Positions 10,999 through 21,452 of a DNA stretch of 64,000 bases are shown piece by piece. Source of the stretch: Macrothele yani. Lineage: Eukaryota > Arthropoda > Arachnida > Araneae > Macrothelidae. Where the stretch lies: contig CM077027.1 in NCBI GenBank assembly GCA_039090855.1, positions 99,236,316 through 99,300,315 on the forward strand. The letters are read 5' to 3'. Within the stretch, counting starts at the first letter, position 1. The number at the start of each line of letters is the position of its first letter. The notes beneath the pieces were generated by a model. It had not been told where the DNA came from, searched no databases, and saw only the letters and a program-made list of their open reading frames with translations. Both the position numbers and the translations under genes were made by a program.

Positions 10999-11428
10999 GG
11001 TGGCCAAGTGTTCAACGTTCGTGACTGCTACCGAAAAGTCTCAGGATCGATACCAGGTAGGTACGAACGCTCGAACCAATAAAAGTATGCCATGCGTCGG
11101 ATGGGTACGATTGACCACTAGGTCACGGATGGACTAGTGGTCAACGTTCGTGGCTGCTACGGAAAAGTCTCAGGATCGATCACGGGCAGGTACGAATGCT
11201 TGAACCACTAAATATAACGGATGGGCACGTTAAGCCGTCGGACCCCAGGCATTCACCCCCTGGTTATAAATAAGGGAGTCTTTCTCCCTCATTCTACGTC
11301 TCTTCCGTGTGACTTTCCTGTCGGGCACTTTAACCCAAATCTTCTAGCTTCCTCTTTGTGTGGGTTGTTTAAGACCTGGGGTCAGACATTACTTTCCTAT
11401 CATTATTCTCTCTAAAATCTCTAATCTC
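10999..11428 (+). mobile_element. tRNA-derived SINE, family 2, with duplicated head
   Basis: A second SINE family. The head motif, about 50 nt around CAACGTTCGTG..TGCTACSGAAAAGTCTCAGGATCGAT, occurs twice in tandem (about 11005-11060 and 11135-11190). It is followed by one body with CACGTTAAGCCGTCGGACCC, CTTTCTCCCTCATTCTACGT and TTTAAGACCTGGGGTCAGAC. The body matches the single-headed copy at 15750-16045. The tRNA-like boxes are degraded here. Confidence 0.75.
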
Positions 11429-12215
11429 CGTGATCTTTCCAAACACGCCGTAGGGATGAGGAATAATTCTTTGTCGCAGAAATGTCCGAGAAGCGACCTT
11501 GAATGGAATTTTTCCAACCCCTAATCCGAAAGCATTTTGCTATTGTTACGTTCAGTATCTGATACTCATTCTTTCTGTGCTGGTTCGTTTTTCATTCCGC
11601 ATTTCTGCGAAGTGCTGTGTTGTAGGCGTTCACACAACTTTTACGTTTTATAATACTTGATATTTACAGCAGTTGGCTCTTAGGTATAAATCCAGTTTTT
11701 ACACTTTTGGTAAAATTATGTCAAAAATCGGAAGGCAGGGTTTTGAAGGATCATAATACTTTCCTACGATGGAGGTATGAGAAATTAAAAAGTGGTTAAG
11801 TGAACCTTTTGAACCCGAGGAACGTGATTTAAACTATCGTCCTTCCAGATAAGAAGAGCATGCTCCGCAGCCCTCCATACAATTTTTTTTTCTCTGCGTG
11901 AGTGATAGTTGAATTGTGTTGTGTGCCTTAGAAATTATCATTAACTTCTGAGATATTTCGGAAGTGACGCTGAAACTTTTCTGATGTCATACATACCTAG
12001 ATTTCTTCAAATGAAGATAGGAGCAGGGTTCAAGAAGCAAGGAGGGGCTGAGGAAGGTGGGCAAATGATCAAATGCCTTCTTAATTTTATTTTAATTTCG
12101 ACCAAACTGCAATCACAGAGCAAAACAAGAATAAAATTTAGTGATTGATGACTCAAAATGTTTTCAAAAGTTTACAGAATTCTTTAGTAAGACAGTAATC
12201 CCAATGCAATTAATG
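11429..12215. other. No gene recognised
   Basis: AT-rich unique-looking DNA. No ORF with a family signature, no inverted-repeat element and no simple repeat of note on either strand. Confidence 0.5.
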
Positions 12216-12223
12216 GAGTCAAT

Positions 12224-12861
12224 CAGGGCCGGATTAAGAGGGGAGGTTTATAGGGGCCTTGGTTCACCATGACCAAGGACCCAGGAGGCATTCCTAGGCA
12301 AATAATAGAAAGATAGAGAGAGAAAGAGAGAAAGGTTTATAAAATAGTTTTACTTTTGTTTTGTATGATGTCCTCTTGGCCAGAAACAAAGGCTAGAAGA
12401 GGGACAGATTCCAAGGCAGTGACTATCCAAGGTTAAAGATTACATGTTGGTATATGTACAGCGGGTTTGACGATATAGTTTCAGCTTTTTCACTCCCGTC
12501 CACCCACACATCCCAATTTGCAATGGTCGAAGTCCCTGGTATAGCTTCACATTGCGTTTAGCATAAAAGATGAACTGAGAAATTTATACAATGATAAATC
12601 ATTAGAAAATCCATAAGCTTTTAACTCATGTTCTTATGAGAACAGTGAAAAATACAGTGACTTATTATGAAAACTCTGCAGATAATTAATTTATTAGTTT
12701 AAATGCCCTACACATATTATCGCTAGCATATTGCTACAGTTTCGTGTTTTGATGGAGTTCATAATGATTCCTCGTCATAAGTTCTTTGGGGCCCCACTCA
12801 GATGTCTTAGTTAAAGGGCCCACACGAATGTCTTAGACTAGGAGCCCACTAAGCAGCCCTG
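12224..12861. mobile_element. Non-autonomous hAT-type element with perfect 8-bp duplication
   Basis: The ends CAGGGCCGGATTAAG (left) and the complement of CAGGGCTGCTTAGTGGGC (right) are flanked by an identical 8-bp repeat GAGTCAAT at 12216-12223 and 12862-12869. The 8-bp duplication and CAGGG termini are diagnostic of hAT transposons. The 638-bp interior contains a GA-rich stretch (about 12307-12332) but no transposase, so it relied on a helper. Confidence 0.88.
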
Positions 12862-12869
12862 GAGTCAAT

Positions 12870-13500
12870 ACCGGTATATTTTATCTTGAGATTTTTTTAT
12901 TTATTTTTTAAGCAACGGCATACCTTCTCTATTTGTATCGTATTAAGCCGATCTCTTATGACCCGAACACGAGTTAGCGACTCCTGGAATTAGGTAAAAC
13001 TCCGCAGTAGGGATTTTTACAATAAAAGAAAAACACCATGGTTACTACGTCTTATATTACGATTCGATATTTTTGGCCAGGGACGTCATCAAGGGGTGCT
13101 TTGAAATTCATTTTGCCCACTCTACTGCCCACCCAGCTCAAGATGCGCCATTTTTATCTATTTTTATTTATTTATTTATTTTTTAACTTAAAAATGTATT
13201 CTGTACTTTGCAAAGTTATAATGAGTTTCTTGCTTTTCCCCGGGGAACCCTACGCATTTTCTCCTGCGAAGTGCATTGTTTACTTCTCTGTAGGAAGGTT
13301 ATCAAAACATCATTTGCAAGGTCACGAAAATTAAATTGTTCTCCAGTTTTCCAAATCCTTAGTATAAGTCTTTTTTAATGTTATTATGGGCCACGGACGA
13401 AAGGTAAGGGTGTATAGAAATTCACTCAGAGAGGTCATTGCTAACTGCTTTGCTGTTTGTGCTATACTGTATAGGGAATTCAACTTTGATAGTGGAGTGT
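12870..13500. other. No gene recognised; possible hAT-end remnant
   Basis: CAGGGACGTCATCAAGGGGTGC at about 13079 followed by GCTTTGAAATTC..GCCCAC resembles the complement of GATTTCAAAGTCTAGCGACGTGCC at about 37155-37180, suggesting a shared old hAT-like family. A (TTTA)n run lies near 13157-13180. Nothing coding was recognised. Confidence 0.4.
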
Positions 13501-13502
13501 AA

Positions 13503-13945
13503 AGTTGACGTCAAGTAATTTTGCTTCCTATACTTCCAATGGAAAAATTTCTGTACACATTTTCTTCACAATTGATGCGTTCCCAAGGATGAAAATTTGA
13601 ACAACGATTAAAATAGCTTCATTTTATAACTTGGAACACTTAATATTCTCTAAAACATAACCAGTTTTATATTAAAAATCAATAACTTTCCCTTTGGTGG
13701 TGTTGAAACCAAAAAAAAAAAAAGATGGCGCCACCTGTACTTTGATGACGTCAGTACACAAACAAATGTTGGTTTGCATAAATATTGTTATGTTTTAGAA
13801 AATATTAAGTATTCCAAGTTATAAAATGAAGCTATTTTAATCTATGTTCAAATTTTCATCCTTGGCAACGCATTAATTGTGAAGAAAATGTGTACAGAAA
13901 TTTTTCCATTGAAACTATAGGAAGCAAAATTACTTGACGTCCACC
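13503..13945. mobile_element. Foldback (long-TIR) TTAA element, copy 1
   Basis: Two arms of about 190 nt are inverted copies of each other: GACGTCAAGTAATTTTGCTT at the left is mirrored at the right, as are TCCAATGGAAAAATTTCTGT, TTCACAATTGATGCGTTCC and TAACTTGGAACACTTAATAT. The right end abuts TTAA (13946-13949); the left counterpart is mutated to GTAA (13499-13502). The unpaired centre contains GATGGCGCCACCTGTACTT and TGATGACGTCAGTA. No ORF. A second copy with intact TTAA flanks is at 56185-56666. TTAA duplications suggest mobilisation by a piggyBac-type enzyme, which is inference. Confidence 0.85.
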
Positions 13946-14103
13946 TTAAGTCTATACCGGGACAGTGAAGGAACGGAACGTGATTGACGACTGCTTTGGA
14001 GTTGAGGAGTGGAAAGCAAGATCACCGGCTTGAAGGGAGGGAGTTAAGGAGGGGAGGTGTTGTGTCTGGGTGTCACGACGTCAAAATTTGTTTCGGATAT
14101 ATA

Positions 14104-15481
14104 CACTGGCGGAAAGTGAAAAAAGAACACCAAGAAGGAATTGGCGGACGATCACGAAATTTACATATGTTAATGGGTTTGAGTTTACGTAGGTGTGATG
14201 TTAATTTCGGGACCAACCGGTGAGCGCTTACGCCACAGCACGGCATAATATGCAAATTATCGTCGGTGGTATTTAAGGAGTACGACAAAGTGAATGTAAT
14301 CAGTCTTCGGCGTAGGGACACGTGCGAAGACCCTGAAGAAGCTGCAATGCCTGGACATGGAAGACGTGTACGATTTAAGCAGTTATCGGACTTTGAGCGA
14401 GGTCGTCTAGTCGGACTCCGCGAGGCCGGGTGGTCGTATCGTCGTATTGCGGAGAGAATAGGACGGGAAGTATCGGTGGTGGTACGAAGGTGGCGTAGAT
14501 GGTCCGAGGAACATTCCCACACGAGAGGACGTGGAACCGGGAGTCACAGACATCCACTGTGACGCAAATCCGAGCTGCCGTTGCATCTGAGGTGACTGTG
14601 CGAACAATCCGCAACTGTCTACTGGATGCAGGACTACGTGCACAACATGTGCCTCTGGCATGTATACCTCTGACTCCAAGCCCACCGTCAGGAACGGCTG
14701 CAGTGGTGTCGCCAACGTCTGCACTGGAGAACGTAATGGCGATCTGTCGTGTTCAGCGATGAAAGCTGATTCTGCTTGGGAGCCTTCGATGGCCGTATGC
14801 GTGTGCGCAGACGCACAGGGGAGCATCTCCACCCTTCTTGCATCCGCCAGCGACATACAGGGCTACACCTCGTCTCCTGGTGTGGGAAGCGATCAGCTAT
14901 CACTCCCGTACACAACTAGTGTTTGAACCGGGTACGTTAAACAGCACCTCCTACATCAACAACATCATTCAGCCCGTTGTTGTGCTATTTGTAAGGTCGG
15001 TCCATCGTGGTGTTTTCCAGCAAAATAACGCACGCCCACAAATGGCACGTGCAACGCAACATGCACTTCAGGGTGTGAGACAACTTCCATGGCCTGCACG
15101 TTCACCGGATTTGTCCCCCATTGAGAACGTGTGGGGTTTTATGGGGCAACGACATATCCGGTCCCCACGACCAGCCACGACCATCCCGATTTACGCGTCC
15201 AGGTTGAGGATGCTTGGAACTCAATACCCCAAACTTACATCCAACATCTATACGACAGACTCCATGCCAGAATTGCACAGTGTGACGCAGTTCATGGCGG
15301 TTCAACCTCGTACTCACCATGCTACATGGAAATGTTATTTTTCAGTTTACCAGCAAATACAGCTGTATTTTGCCAAAATGTTTTGATCACGTTATCCTCT
15401 GTATTCCGTTATTACGCTGTATAAATTTCGTTGGTATCAGACGTCTCCTTCTTGGTGTTCTTTTTTCACTTTCCGCCAGTG
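14104..15481 (+). mobile_element. Tc1-like transposon, family with CACTGGCGGAAAGTGAAAAA ends
   Basis: A 1.38-kb element with near-perfect inverted termini: left CACTGGCGGAAAGTGAAAAA, continuing AGAACACCAAGAAGG, and the right end its complement. It is flanked by TA at 14102-14103 and 15482-15483. The AACACCAAGAAGGAA inner part of the terminus also occurs in the Tc1 element at 57942-59348, linking the two families. Confidence 0.93.
14347..15310 (+). pseudogene. Tc1 transposase, multiply frameshifted
   Basis: The N-terminus is intact from Met 14347 (MPGHGRRVRFKQLSDFERGR, then LVGLREAGWSYRRIAERIGR), an HTH that ends at a stop at 14560-14562. Later stretches are found in other frames: LLDAGLRAQ, the core from about 14850 (TPRLLVWEAISYHSRTQLVF), the second catalytic region QQNNARPQMAR where Asp is replaced by Asn, and ARSPDLSPIENVWGFM with the Glu. 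The C-terminus (DRLHARIAQCDAVHGG) is in a further frame near 15255-15300. Several indels and the D-to-N change mean it cannot encode an active enzyme. Confidence 0.85.
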
Positions 15482-15749
15482 TAAATAGAGCATTTTTATT
15501 TTCTTTAAATTTTCAAGTACTGAACTATTCATATAAGTTAAAATGCAAAACTTTGAAAAGCCATGAAAACTATGCATTTACTGCACGAAAAAAGGTGAAA
15601 GCAAACTAACACTTACACGAATGAGCAATTACATTATTACCATCGCCCAGCCTAGAGAAATGAGCGCACCTGAAGACCGAATGGTGGAGCAGGTGAAGTT
15701 CTCAGAGCAGTATATATGCAACCAGAGGACCAGCTTTCGGTCAGTTGGG

Positions 15750-16045
15750 TCCGCGGGTGGCCTAGTGGGCAGCGTTCGTGACTGCCACGGAAAGGACCTC
15801 AGGTTCGATCCCAGGCAGGTAAGAACGCTCGATCCCCTTAATATCCGCCGTGTGTCGGATGTGCACGTTAAGCCGTCGGACCCCGGGTACTGGCCCCCCT
15901 GTAATAAATAACGGCGTCTTCCTCCCCCTTTCTACTTCGCTTCCGTGTCACTTTCCTATCGGGCAATCTAGCCCAAATCTCCTAGCTTCCTATTTCTAAG
16001 GGTTGTTTAAGACCTGAGGTCAGACACTCCCTTCCTAAAATCCTC
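15750..16045 (+). mobile_element. tRNA-derived SINE, family 2
   Basis: The tRNA-like head has A box TGGCCTAGTGG (15758-15768) and B box GGTTCGATCCC (15802-15812), 33 nt apart. The body, CGTTAAGCCGTCGGACCCCG through GGTTGTTTAAGACCTGAGGT, matches the double-headed copy at 10999. No clear flanking duplication was found. It lies immediately upstream of the Tc1 relic at 16059. Confidence 0.85.
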
Positions 16046-16058
16046 TACATATGATCAT

Positions 16059-16802
16059 TTGCTTTCGGTTAGTAGAGTGTTCGGAGTCAGAATGGGGAAA
16101 GCTGTCGATTTATCGCAATCTGATAAAGGACAAATTGTGATGGCATTGCACCTCGGAAATACGATCTCGGAAACGACGCGGCTTGTGGGCTGTTCACGTG
16201 CCGCTGTAGTGAGAACGTATCAAAAGTGGTGCACAGATGGCCAAACGACGAAGCGTCATCCAACCGTGAGTCGTCCGCTGCTCATTGATGCCAGAGGGGA
16301 GCGGAGACTGTCACGCATTGTTCACAGCGACCGCAGAGCCGCAGTGCGACAAATCACCCGCAGCTACAATAGTGATGATCAGGGAAATGCATCACAGCCC
16401 ACCGTTCATCGTAGCCTTCTGCGCATGGGAGCCCGATCCCTGACAGCTGTCAGGTATCTGAACATCGTTGCTGACCAAGTTCACCCATTCACAGCAACTG
16501 TGTTCCCTGCTACTGATGGCTATTACCAACAGAATAATATGCCTTGCCACACTGCCAAAATCATCAAAGAGTGGTTCGAGGAACATGCTGGTGACTTTCT
16601 GTTAATGCCCTGGTTGCCAAGTTTATCTGACATGAACCCAATCAAACATTTCTGGTTCGACTTTCGCGCTAAATCACCACCACCCCGAAATGCACGGGAA
16701 CTGGAGGACCTGCTGTTGACATGTGGTACCAGATACCCAGGATACCTATCGCAACCTCATCGAATCGATGCCTTGGCGAGTGGCCGCTGTTTTGCGGGCT
16801 AA
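16059..16802 (+). pseudogene. Tc1-like ORF with all three catalytic residues lost, frame open
   Basis: A 247-codon open frame. From the inner Met at 16092, MGKAVDLSQSDKGQIVMALH leads into an HTH (NTISETTRLVGCSRAAVVRT) and a second HTH half (NASQPTVHRSLLRMGARS). It then jumps, through an in-frame deletion of over 100 codons, from SLTAVRYLNI to VADQVHPFTATVFPA. The first catalytic Asp region (WSDES) is inside the deletion, the second reads QQNNMPCHTA (Asp to Asn), and the Glu region reads MNPIKHFWF (Glu to Lys). The C-terminus ends in CFAG-stop, with KGGPAAC following in another frame. It is probably a decayed internally deleted element whose frame happens to survive; a co-opted DNA-binding protein is the alternative. 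The outer hAT at 16840 appears to be inserted in its 3' flank. Confidence 0.75.
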
Positions 16803-16831
16803 AGGGGGTCCTGCAGCTTGTTAGGTAGGTG

Positions 16832-16839
16832 GTCATAAT
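16832..16839. repeat. Left 8-bp target duplication of outer hAT-A
   Basis: GTCATAAT, identical to the eight bases at 36924-36931, directly abutting TAGGGCAGTAATT ends on both sides. Confidence 0.9.
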
Positions 16840-16857
16840 TAGGGCAGTAATTCTGTC

Positions 16858-16945
16858 GCGGCGCGAATTTCCGCGATTTTTTTTTTCGCGAATTTTAGGG
16901 GTTTTTCTGTAATTTCGCGAATATCAAATATATCCGCGAATTTCA
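16858..16945. promoter_or_regulatory. Subterminal CGCGAA repeats, left end of hAT-A
   Basis: Four CGCGAA motifs occur within about 90 bp (for example GGCGCGAATTT, TTTCGCGAATTTTAGG, ATTTCGCGAATATC, ATCCGCGAATTTC). The right end has a matching cluster. In hAT elements such short subterminal repeats are where the transposase's zinc finger binds; assignment here is by analogy. Confidence 0.55.
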
Positions 16946-17383
16946 ATTTTTGTACCTATTTTCGTCTAATTCAAATTAAATTCTTTTGATTACTATATTT
17001 TTCATAATTAAATAATTTTAACACTGCCTTCGTTAGAATTTACGCGAAAAATATACCGCAAAGTAAACCTACTCGAAAGTCCAAACCAGAGCTTTAAACC
17101 TTGAATTGCCTCTCAAGATTGTTCGTTACGAAGATACTCTTTTCGAACAAGCTTGACGGGTAATCCAAGGTCACATACCCTCTACTGAAAAGTGCACACA
17201 TGGTCTTTCGTGATTTCCTCCCCACTACTGTTGAAAGACCTTTGCAACTTGCCGGACTAGTAAACCGGATGTTGTCAGTTGTGTTAGTAATTTTAGCTGG
17301 GAAAGCACCTCACAGAATAGAGTGTTTCACAGACGCTTAACTTCGAAAATTTGTGCTTTCGTGTAAGTAGTTTATGAAGTTTC

Positions 17384-17384
17384 T

Positions 17385-17419
<35 letters not shown>
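17384..17419. repeat. (TA)n microsatellite at RTE insertion point
   Basis: About 17 TA dinucleotides directly before the 5' end of the RTE copy; ATATATATT also follows its 3' end. Confidence 0.85.
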
Positions 17420-17421
<2 letters not shown>

Positions 17422-20400
17422 GGATGTAAGGTCAGGTGATGCGTAACATCACAGCCTCTCCTTGACAAATGTCAACCCCGCCTTCTCGTGGTGCATCCTG
17501 TTCCCACTAAAGGGGCTCTGACGACCGCCAATAGCGGTATAACTATACCATCGGGATCAGAGGAAATGCTATCCCACACTCACCAACCCGCTTGGCCAGC
17601 GTGGTGAGTTATGGCCAAACACCTCCAAAATGACTCTACAACTTAAATCTTGGCCCTCAGTCTCCGGCAGCTGGAATGTACCTGGCCAAGGCAGCGGCCA
17701 GTGCGACATGAAGGCAGAGGGTGCTAAGAATCCCCGGAGGACCGGACTAGGCTGCCATTTGATGCTGACCTTGGCTACCTATAACGGACGCTCCCTATCT
17801 TCTGATTCAAGGCTTCTTGAATTGGAAGAGGAACTACAAAGGATCAAGTGGGACATCATCGGGCTAAGTGAGGTAAGGAGAAAGGAGAAGATCTCATTGA
17901 ACTGAAAAGTGGACATCTCTTCTATTATCGTGGGACAGATACTGGCAGAACTAGTGGTGTTGGATTTATAATAAACAAGAAACTGAAGGATAAAGTGGTA
18001 GAAGTTGAAAGTTCCTCTGACAGAGCTGCACGACTCGTTATCCAACTATCGAGAAGATACCAGGCTCAGATTATTCAAACTTATGCACCCACCACAAGTC
18101 ATCCTGAAGAAGAAATTGAAGAATTTTATGAGGAAATTCGTCATCTAAATAATAAAGGTAAGCAGCACTTGAAGATAATTATGGGAGATTTCAATGCAAA
18201 AATAGGGCAACGGCAACAGAATGAAACTTCAGTAGGTAAATTCGGTCACGGCAACAGAAACCAGCGTGGAAATACTCTCGTTGAGTTTGCAGAGGCAGAA
18301 GGATTTTTCATCTTGAACTCCTTTTTCAAGAAAAAGCCACACAGGAAATGGACATGGAGACATCCAAATGGGACGACAAGTGAAATTGATTTTATTATGT
18401 GTAACAAAAAATTCGTCATCGAAGACTGCAGTGTGCTGAACCAGTTCAACACAGGTAGTGACCATAGATTGGTGAGATGTAAGATGCACCTCAACACTAA
18501 ACTGGAACGTGGCAAGCTCATAAGACAAACAAAATGTATTGACATAACCAACCTTAAAAAACACCATAATACTTTCAAGTTGGAACTGAAGAACAGATTC
18601 TCTGCTTTAGAAGGCCTAACATCGGAAGAAGTGGATATTTCGGAAGTTAACAGAAAAGTAACCAAAGCTCTAATGGAAACGGCAACAAAATTAGCTGGGT
18701 CTAAGAACAAGTTGCATGTGAACAAATTATCAGGAAAAACCAAAATGTTGATGCAAAAAAGAAGAGAGATGAGGACAACTAAAGAAGATGTGACTTCCAA
18801 AGTGGAATATATAGAGCTATGCAAGACAACACGAAAAAGTATCACTGAAGACGTAAGGAAATTCAACTGTGAGCTAGTGAGGAAAGCAATTGAAAACAAC
18901 CAAAGCCTTAAGATAGCAAAGGGACATCTCAGTAAGGGAAGAAAACAGATTATGGCACTGAGAAAAGAAGATGGTTCTATAACAAGAAATAGAGGCGAAA
19001 TTTTGACAAGAGTGAAAGATTTCTACTCCAAATTATATGAAAGGGATGATACATGTACTCCAGACATCATGAAAGATACCAGTACCAGAGTTCTTCCAGT
19101 CCTCCCAGAAGCAGAAGTTGCTCATGCAATCAAGAACATGAAGCGGGGGAAAGCTCCAGGAGAAGATGGAATTACTATAGACATCATACAAGAAGCAAGT
19201 GGAGAAATTGAAACAGTACTCGCCCAAATTTTCACTCGATGCCTTAATGAAGGGAAGATTCCTGAGGATTGGAACAATGCTACAATGATCCTGCTACATA
19301 AAAAAGGTGACATTGAGGATCTCAGGAACTACAGACCTATCAGCCTCCTATCAGTGGTTTATAAAATCTTCACTAAAGTTCTTTCACACCGCTTGAAGGT
19401 AACACTGGACATGGCTCAACCGAGAGAACAAGCTGGATTCAGGAGTGGCTACAGCACAATAGATCATATCCACGTACTGAGAGAACTAATTGAAAGAGCG
19501 AGGGAATATGAACTTCCATTGTGCATGGCTTTTATCGATTATGAAAAAGCCTTTGATTCGGTGAAACCATCAGCAGTTAACACGGCTCTGAAATCCTGCG
19601 GTATTGAAGATGCATACATTAATATTATTAATAACATCTATGAAGATGCAAGTGCAAAGATTCGGCTGTTTGAAAATACAACACACATAAAAATTGGAAA
19701 GGGAGTGAGACAAGGTGACACCATATCTCCGAAGCTCTTTAATGCGACATTGGAAAATGTCTTTCAATCACTGAACTGGGAAAACAAAGGGATAAAGATT
19801 AATGGAGATTATCTAACCCACCTTCGTTTTGCTGATGACGTAGTCATTTTTGCAACTACCCCATCAGAGCTGCAGAGTATGATCCAGGAACTTGCTGACA
19901 AGAGTAAAGAAGTGGGATTAAAAATGAACTTTCAGAAGACAAAAGTGATGTTCAATGCTTTTACAAGAAATGAAGATTTATCGATTGATGGAGAAAACTG
20001 GAGATAACAGATACGTATGTTTATCTTGGACAGCAGATATCAAGTGAGGGTCACATTGATGAAGAAATTAATCGGCGTACAAAACTTGCCTGGAGAGCTT
20101 TTGGAAGAAACAGCATAATTTTCAAGAGCAATATGCCATTATGTCTTAAAAGAAAAGTGTTTGATCAATGCATCCTTCCAGTGCTTACGTATGGTGCAGA
20201 GACGTGGACCGTAACTAAAAGAGACATACAAAGGCTGCAGACAACTCAAAGTAGCATGGAGAGGTGCATACTTGGTGTAACCAGGAGAGATAAGAAGAGG
20301 AACTCGTGGATCCGAAAAATGACAAGAGTGGAAGACATCATGATCAGAGTTAAATCCCTGAAATGGCAATGGGCTGGACATACTGCCAGAAGGACAGACC

Positions 20401-20613
20401 ATAGATGGACAGCCGAAATTTTAGATTGGATTCCAAGGGACAGGAAAAGACCCAGAAAAAGACCACATGGGAGATGGGTGGATGAAATTCGTAAATATGC
20501 GGGAGTGACATGGAGGAGACTGGCACAAGACAGACCGTTGTGGAGGAAACTTGGGGAGACCTTCGTCCAGCAGTGGATTGATAATGGTTGACAATGATGA
20601 TGATGATGATGAT
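17420..20613 (+). mobile_element. RTE-clade LINE copy A, near full length
   Basis: A 3.2-kb non-LTR retrotransposon starting GGGATGTAAGGTCAGG and ending in a (GAT)n tail after TGGTTGACAAT. The 5' leader of about 210 nt contains two perfect hairpins, GTGATG/CATCAC at 17436-17452 and TTGAC/GTCAA at 17462-17475, and the near-palindrome GGTATAACTATACC. It is inserted in TA-rich DNA within the outer hAT. The copy at 33218-36410 has the same 5' start, so this is probably the true element start. Confidence 0.92.
17630..20591 (+). pseudogene. RTE endonuclease-reverse transcriptase, two single-base deletions
   Basis: One polyprotein of about 987 residues if the frame were continuous. Parts: N-terminal APE endonuclease (LATYNGRSL; DIIGLSEVRR; MGDFNAKIG; SEIDFIMCN; GSDHRLVRCKM), then a linker, then reverse transcriptase (YRPISLLSVVYKIFTKVLSH; QAGFRSGYSTIDH; motif A CMAFIDYEKAFDSV; GVRQGDTISPKLF; catalytic RFADDVVIFA; MNFQKTKVMF), and a C-terminal basic domain (GRWVDEIRKYAGVTWRRLAQ). 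A one-base deletion in an A run near 17883 stops the frame at 17905; it reopens by 17995. A lost G near 19996 breaks it at 20007, and the last part runs 20133-20591. Catalytic residues in motif A and FADD are retained, so this copy is young compared with the others. Confidence 0.93.
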
Positions 20614-20648
20614 ATATATTAATTTTGAGAATGAGCTGCGAGAGTAAA

Positions 20649-21311
20649 ATGAGTGCATCTGAAAGATGCAAGCAGTGCAGCAAGGGAGCATTTCATGTGA
20701 ACAAAAATCTAGTGTTCTGTTCGTGTTGCAACATACCAATGCATTTTTCAAGAAAGATCAGTTGTGAAAAGCATTTAGCAAACAAGCTGCGTAAAAAAAT
20801 GGTGTGTCTGAACAGTGAACCGAAAATAATGTAGAAATGTGTTAATGAATTACTCGTAACTGAGAAAAGAACTGCACAAGAACAGCAACGCTCAATGGAA
20901 CTCGAAACTAACTGGTGCCTTTTGTGCAGCTAGCATTCCACATTCCAAACTGGATAACCGTATACATTAAAAAAATTATTTGGAGAATTCGTTGAAAGAT
21001 ATTGGTGTTATTTCAAACGCAAATTGGATGCGGAAATGTTATTTGCCGAAAATATATGATATCCACATGCAACAGTGAAATACTTTTTAAAATCAGTATC
21101 CGGTGTAGGCATCTTAGCAGACGAAACAACTGATTCAGAAGATAGATACATTTTGAATATTCTTGCTGTTCGATTAGTTGAACCGAATGTTGAATGCTGC
21201 AATCATAAAACCTCTTTGAACGCAATCTTCCTTGAGCGCATCACTTTGGAATCCGTAAATTTTAAAGCAGTCAGCGCGGCAATACTTCCGTGCGTTAATA
21301 AGTATGAAATA
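20649..21311 (+). pseudogene. hAT-A transposase part 1: CGGBP1-like zinc finger and start of RNase-H core
   Basis: From Met 20649 the reading MSASERCKQCSKGAFHVNKN continues to VFCSCCNIPMHF and SCEKHLANKL, a C-x2-C ... C-x2-C ... H pattern like the BED-related finger of CGGBP1 and its parent hAT transposases. After a stop near 20832 the downstream part resumes (21075-21317) with GVGILADETTDSEDRYIL, the hAT first catalytic Asp motif, and VNFKAVSAAILPCVNKYE. The reading is cut by the Tc1 insertion at 21312 and continues after 25167. CGGBP1 itself is a domesticated gene of this type; this copy lies between transposon ends and is not domesticated. Confidence 0.8.
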
Positions 21312-21452
21312 CACTGAAGTGCCAGAAAAACTGGTACAGGCGAGTTTATACAAAATACATAGCAACGTCACCTATACGCGTACTCGGTTGCGTCCGCCAG
21401 TGCGTTTATAAAGCGATAGACATCCTTGCCAGCTGTCAGAGCTATTTTCGGC

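Noticed and set aside
13079..13140. Complete hAT element with CAGGGACGTC end
   Set aside because: Only one end-like motif is visible here (and another near 37170); no partner end with an 8-bp duplication could be paired.
18246..18899. Hydrophobic minus-strand ORF of 217 codons, also seen near 29527-30180 and 34928-35599
   Set aside because: Exact antisense shadow of the RTE linker region in each copy.
20649..21311. Host CGGBP1 gene
   Set aside because: The finger is followed by hAT catalytic segments and lies within TAGGGCAGTAATT ends; it is a transposase relic.
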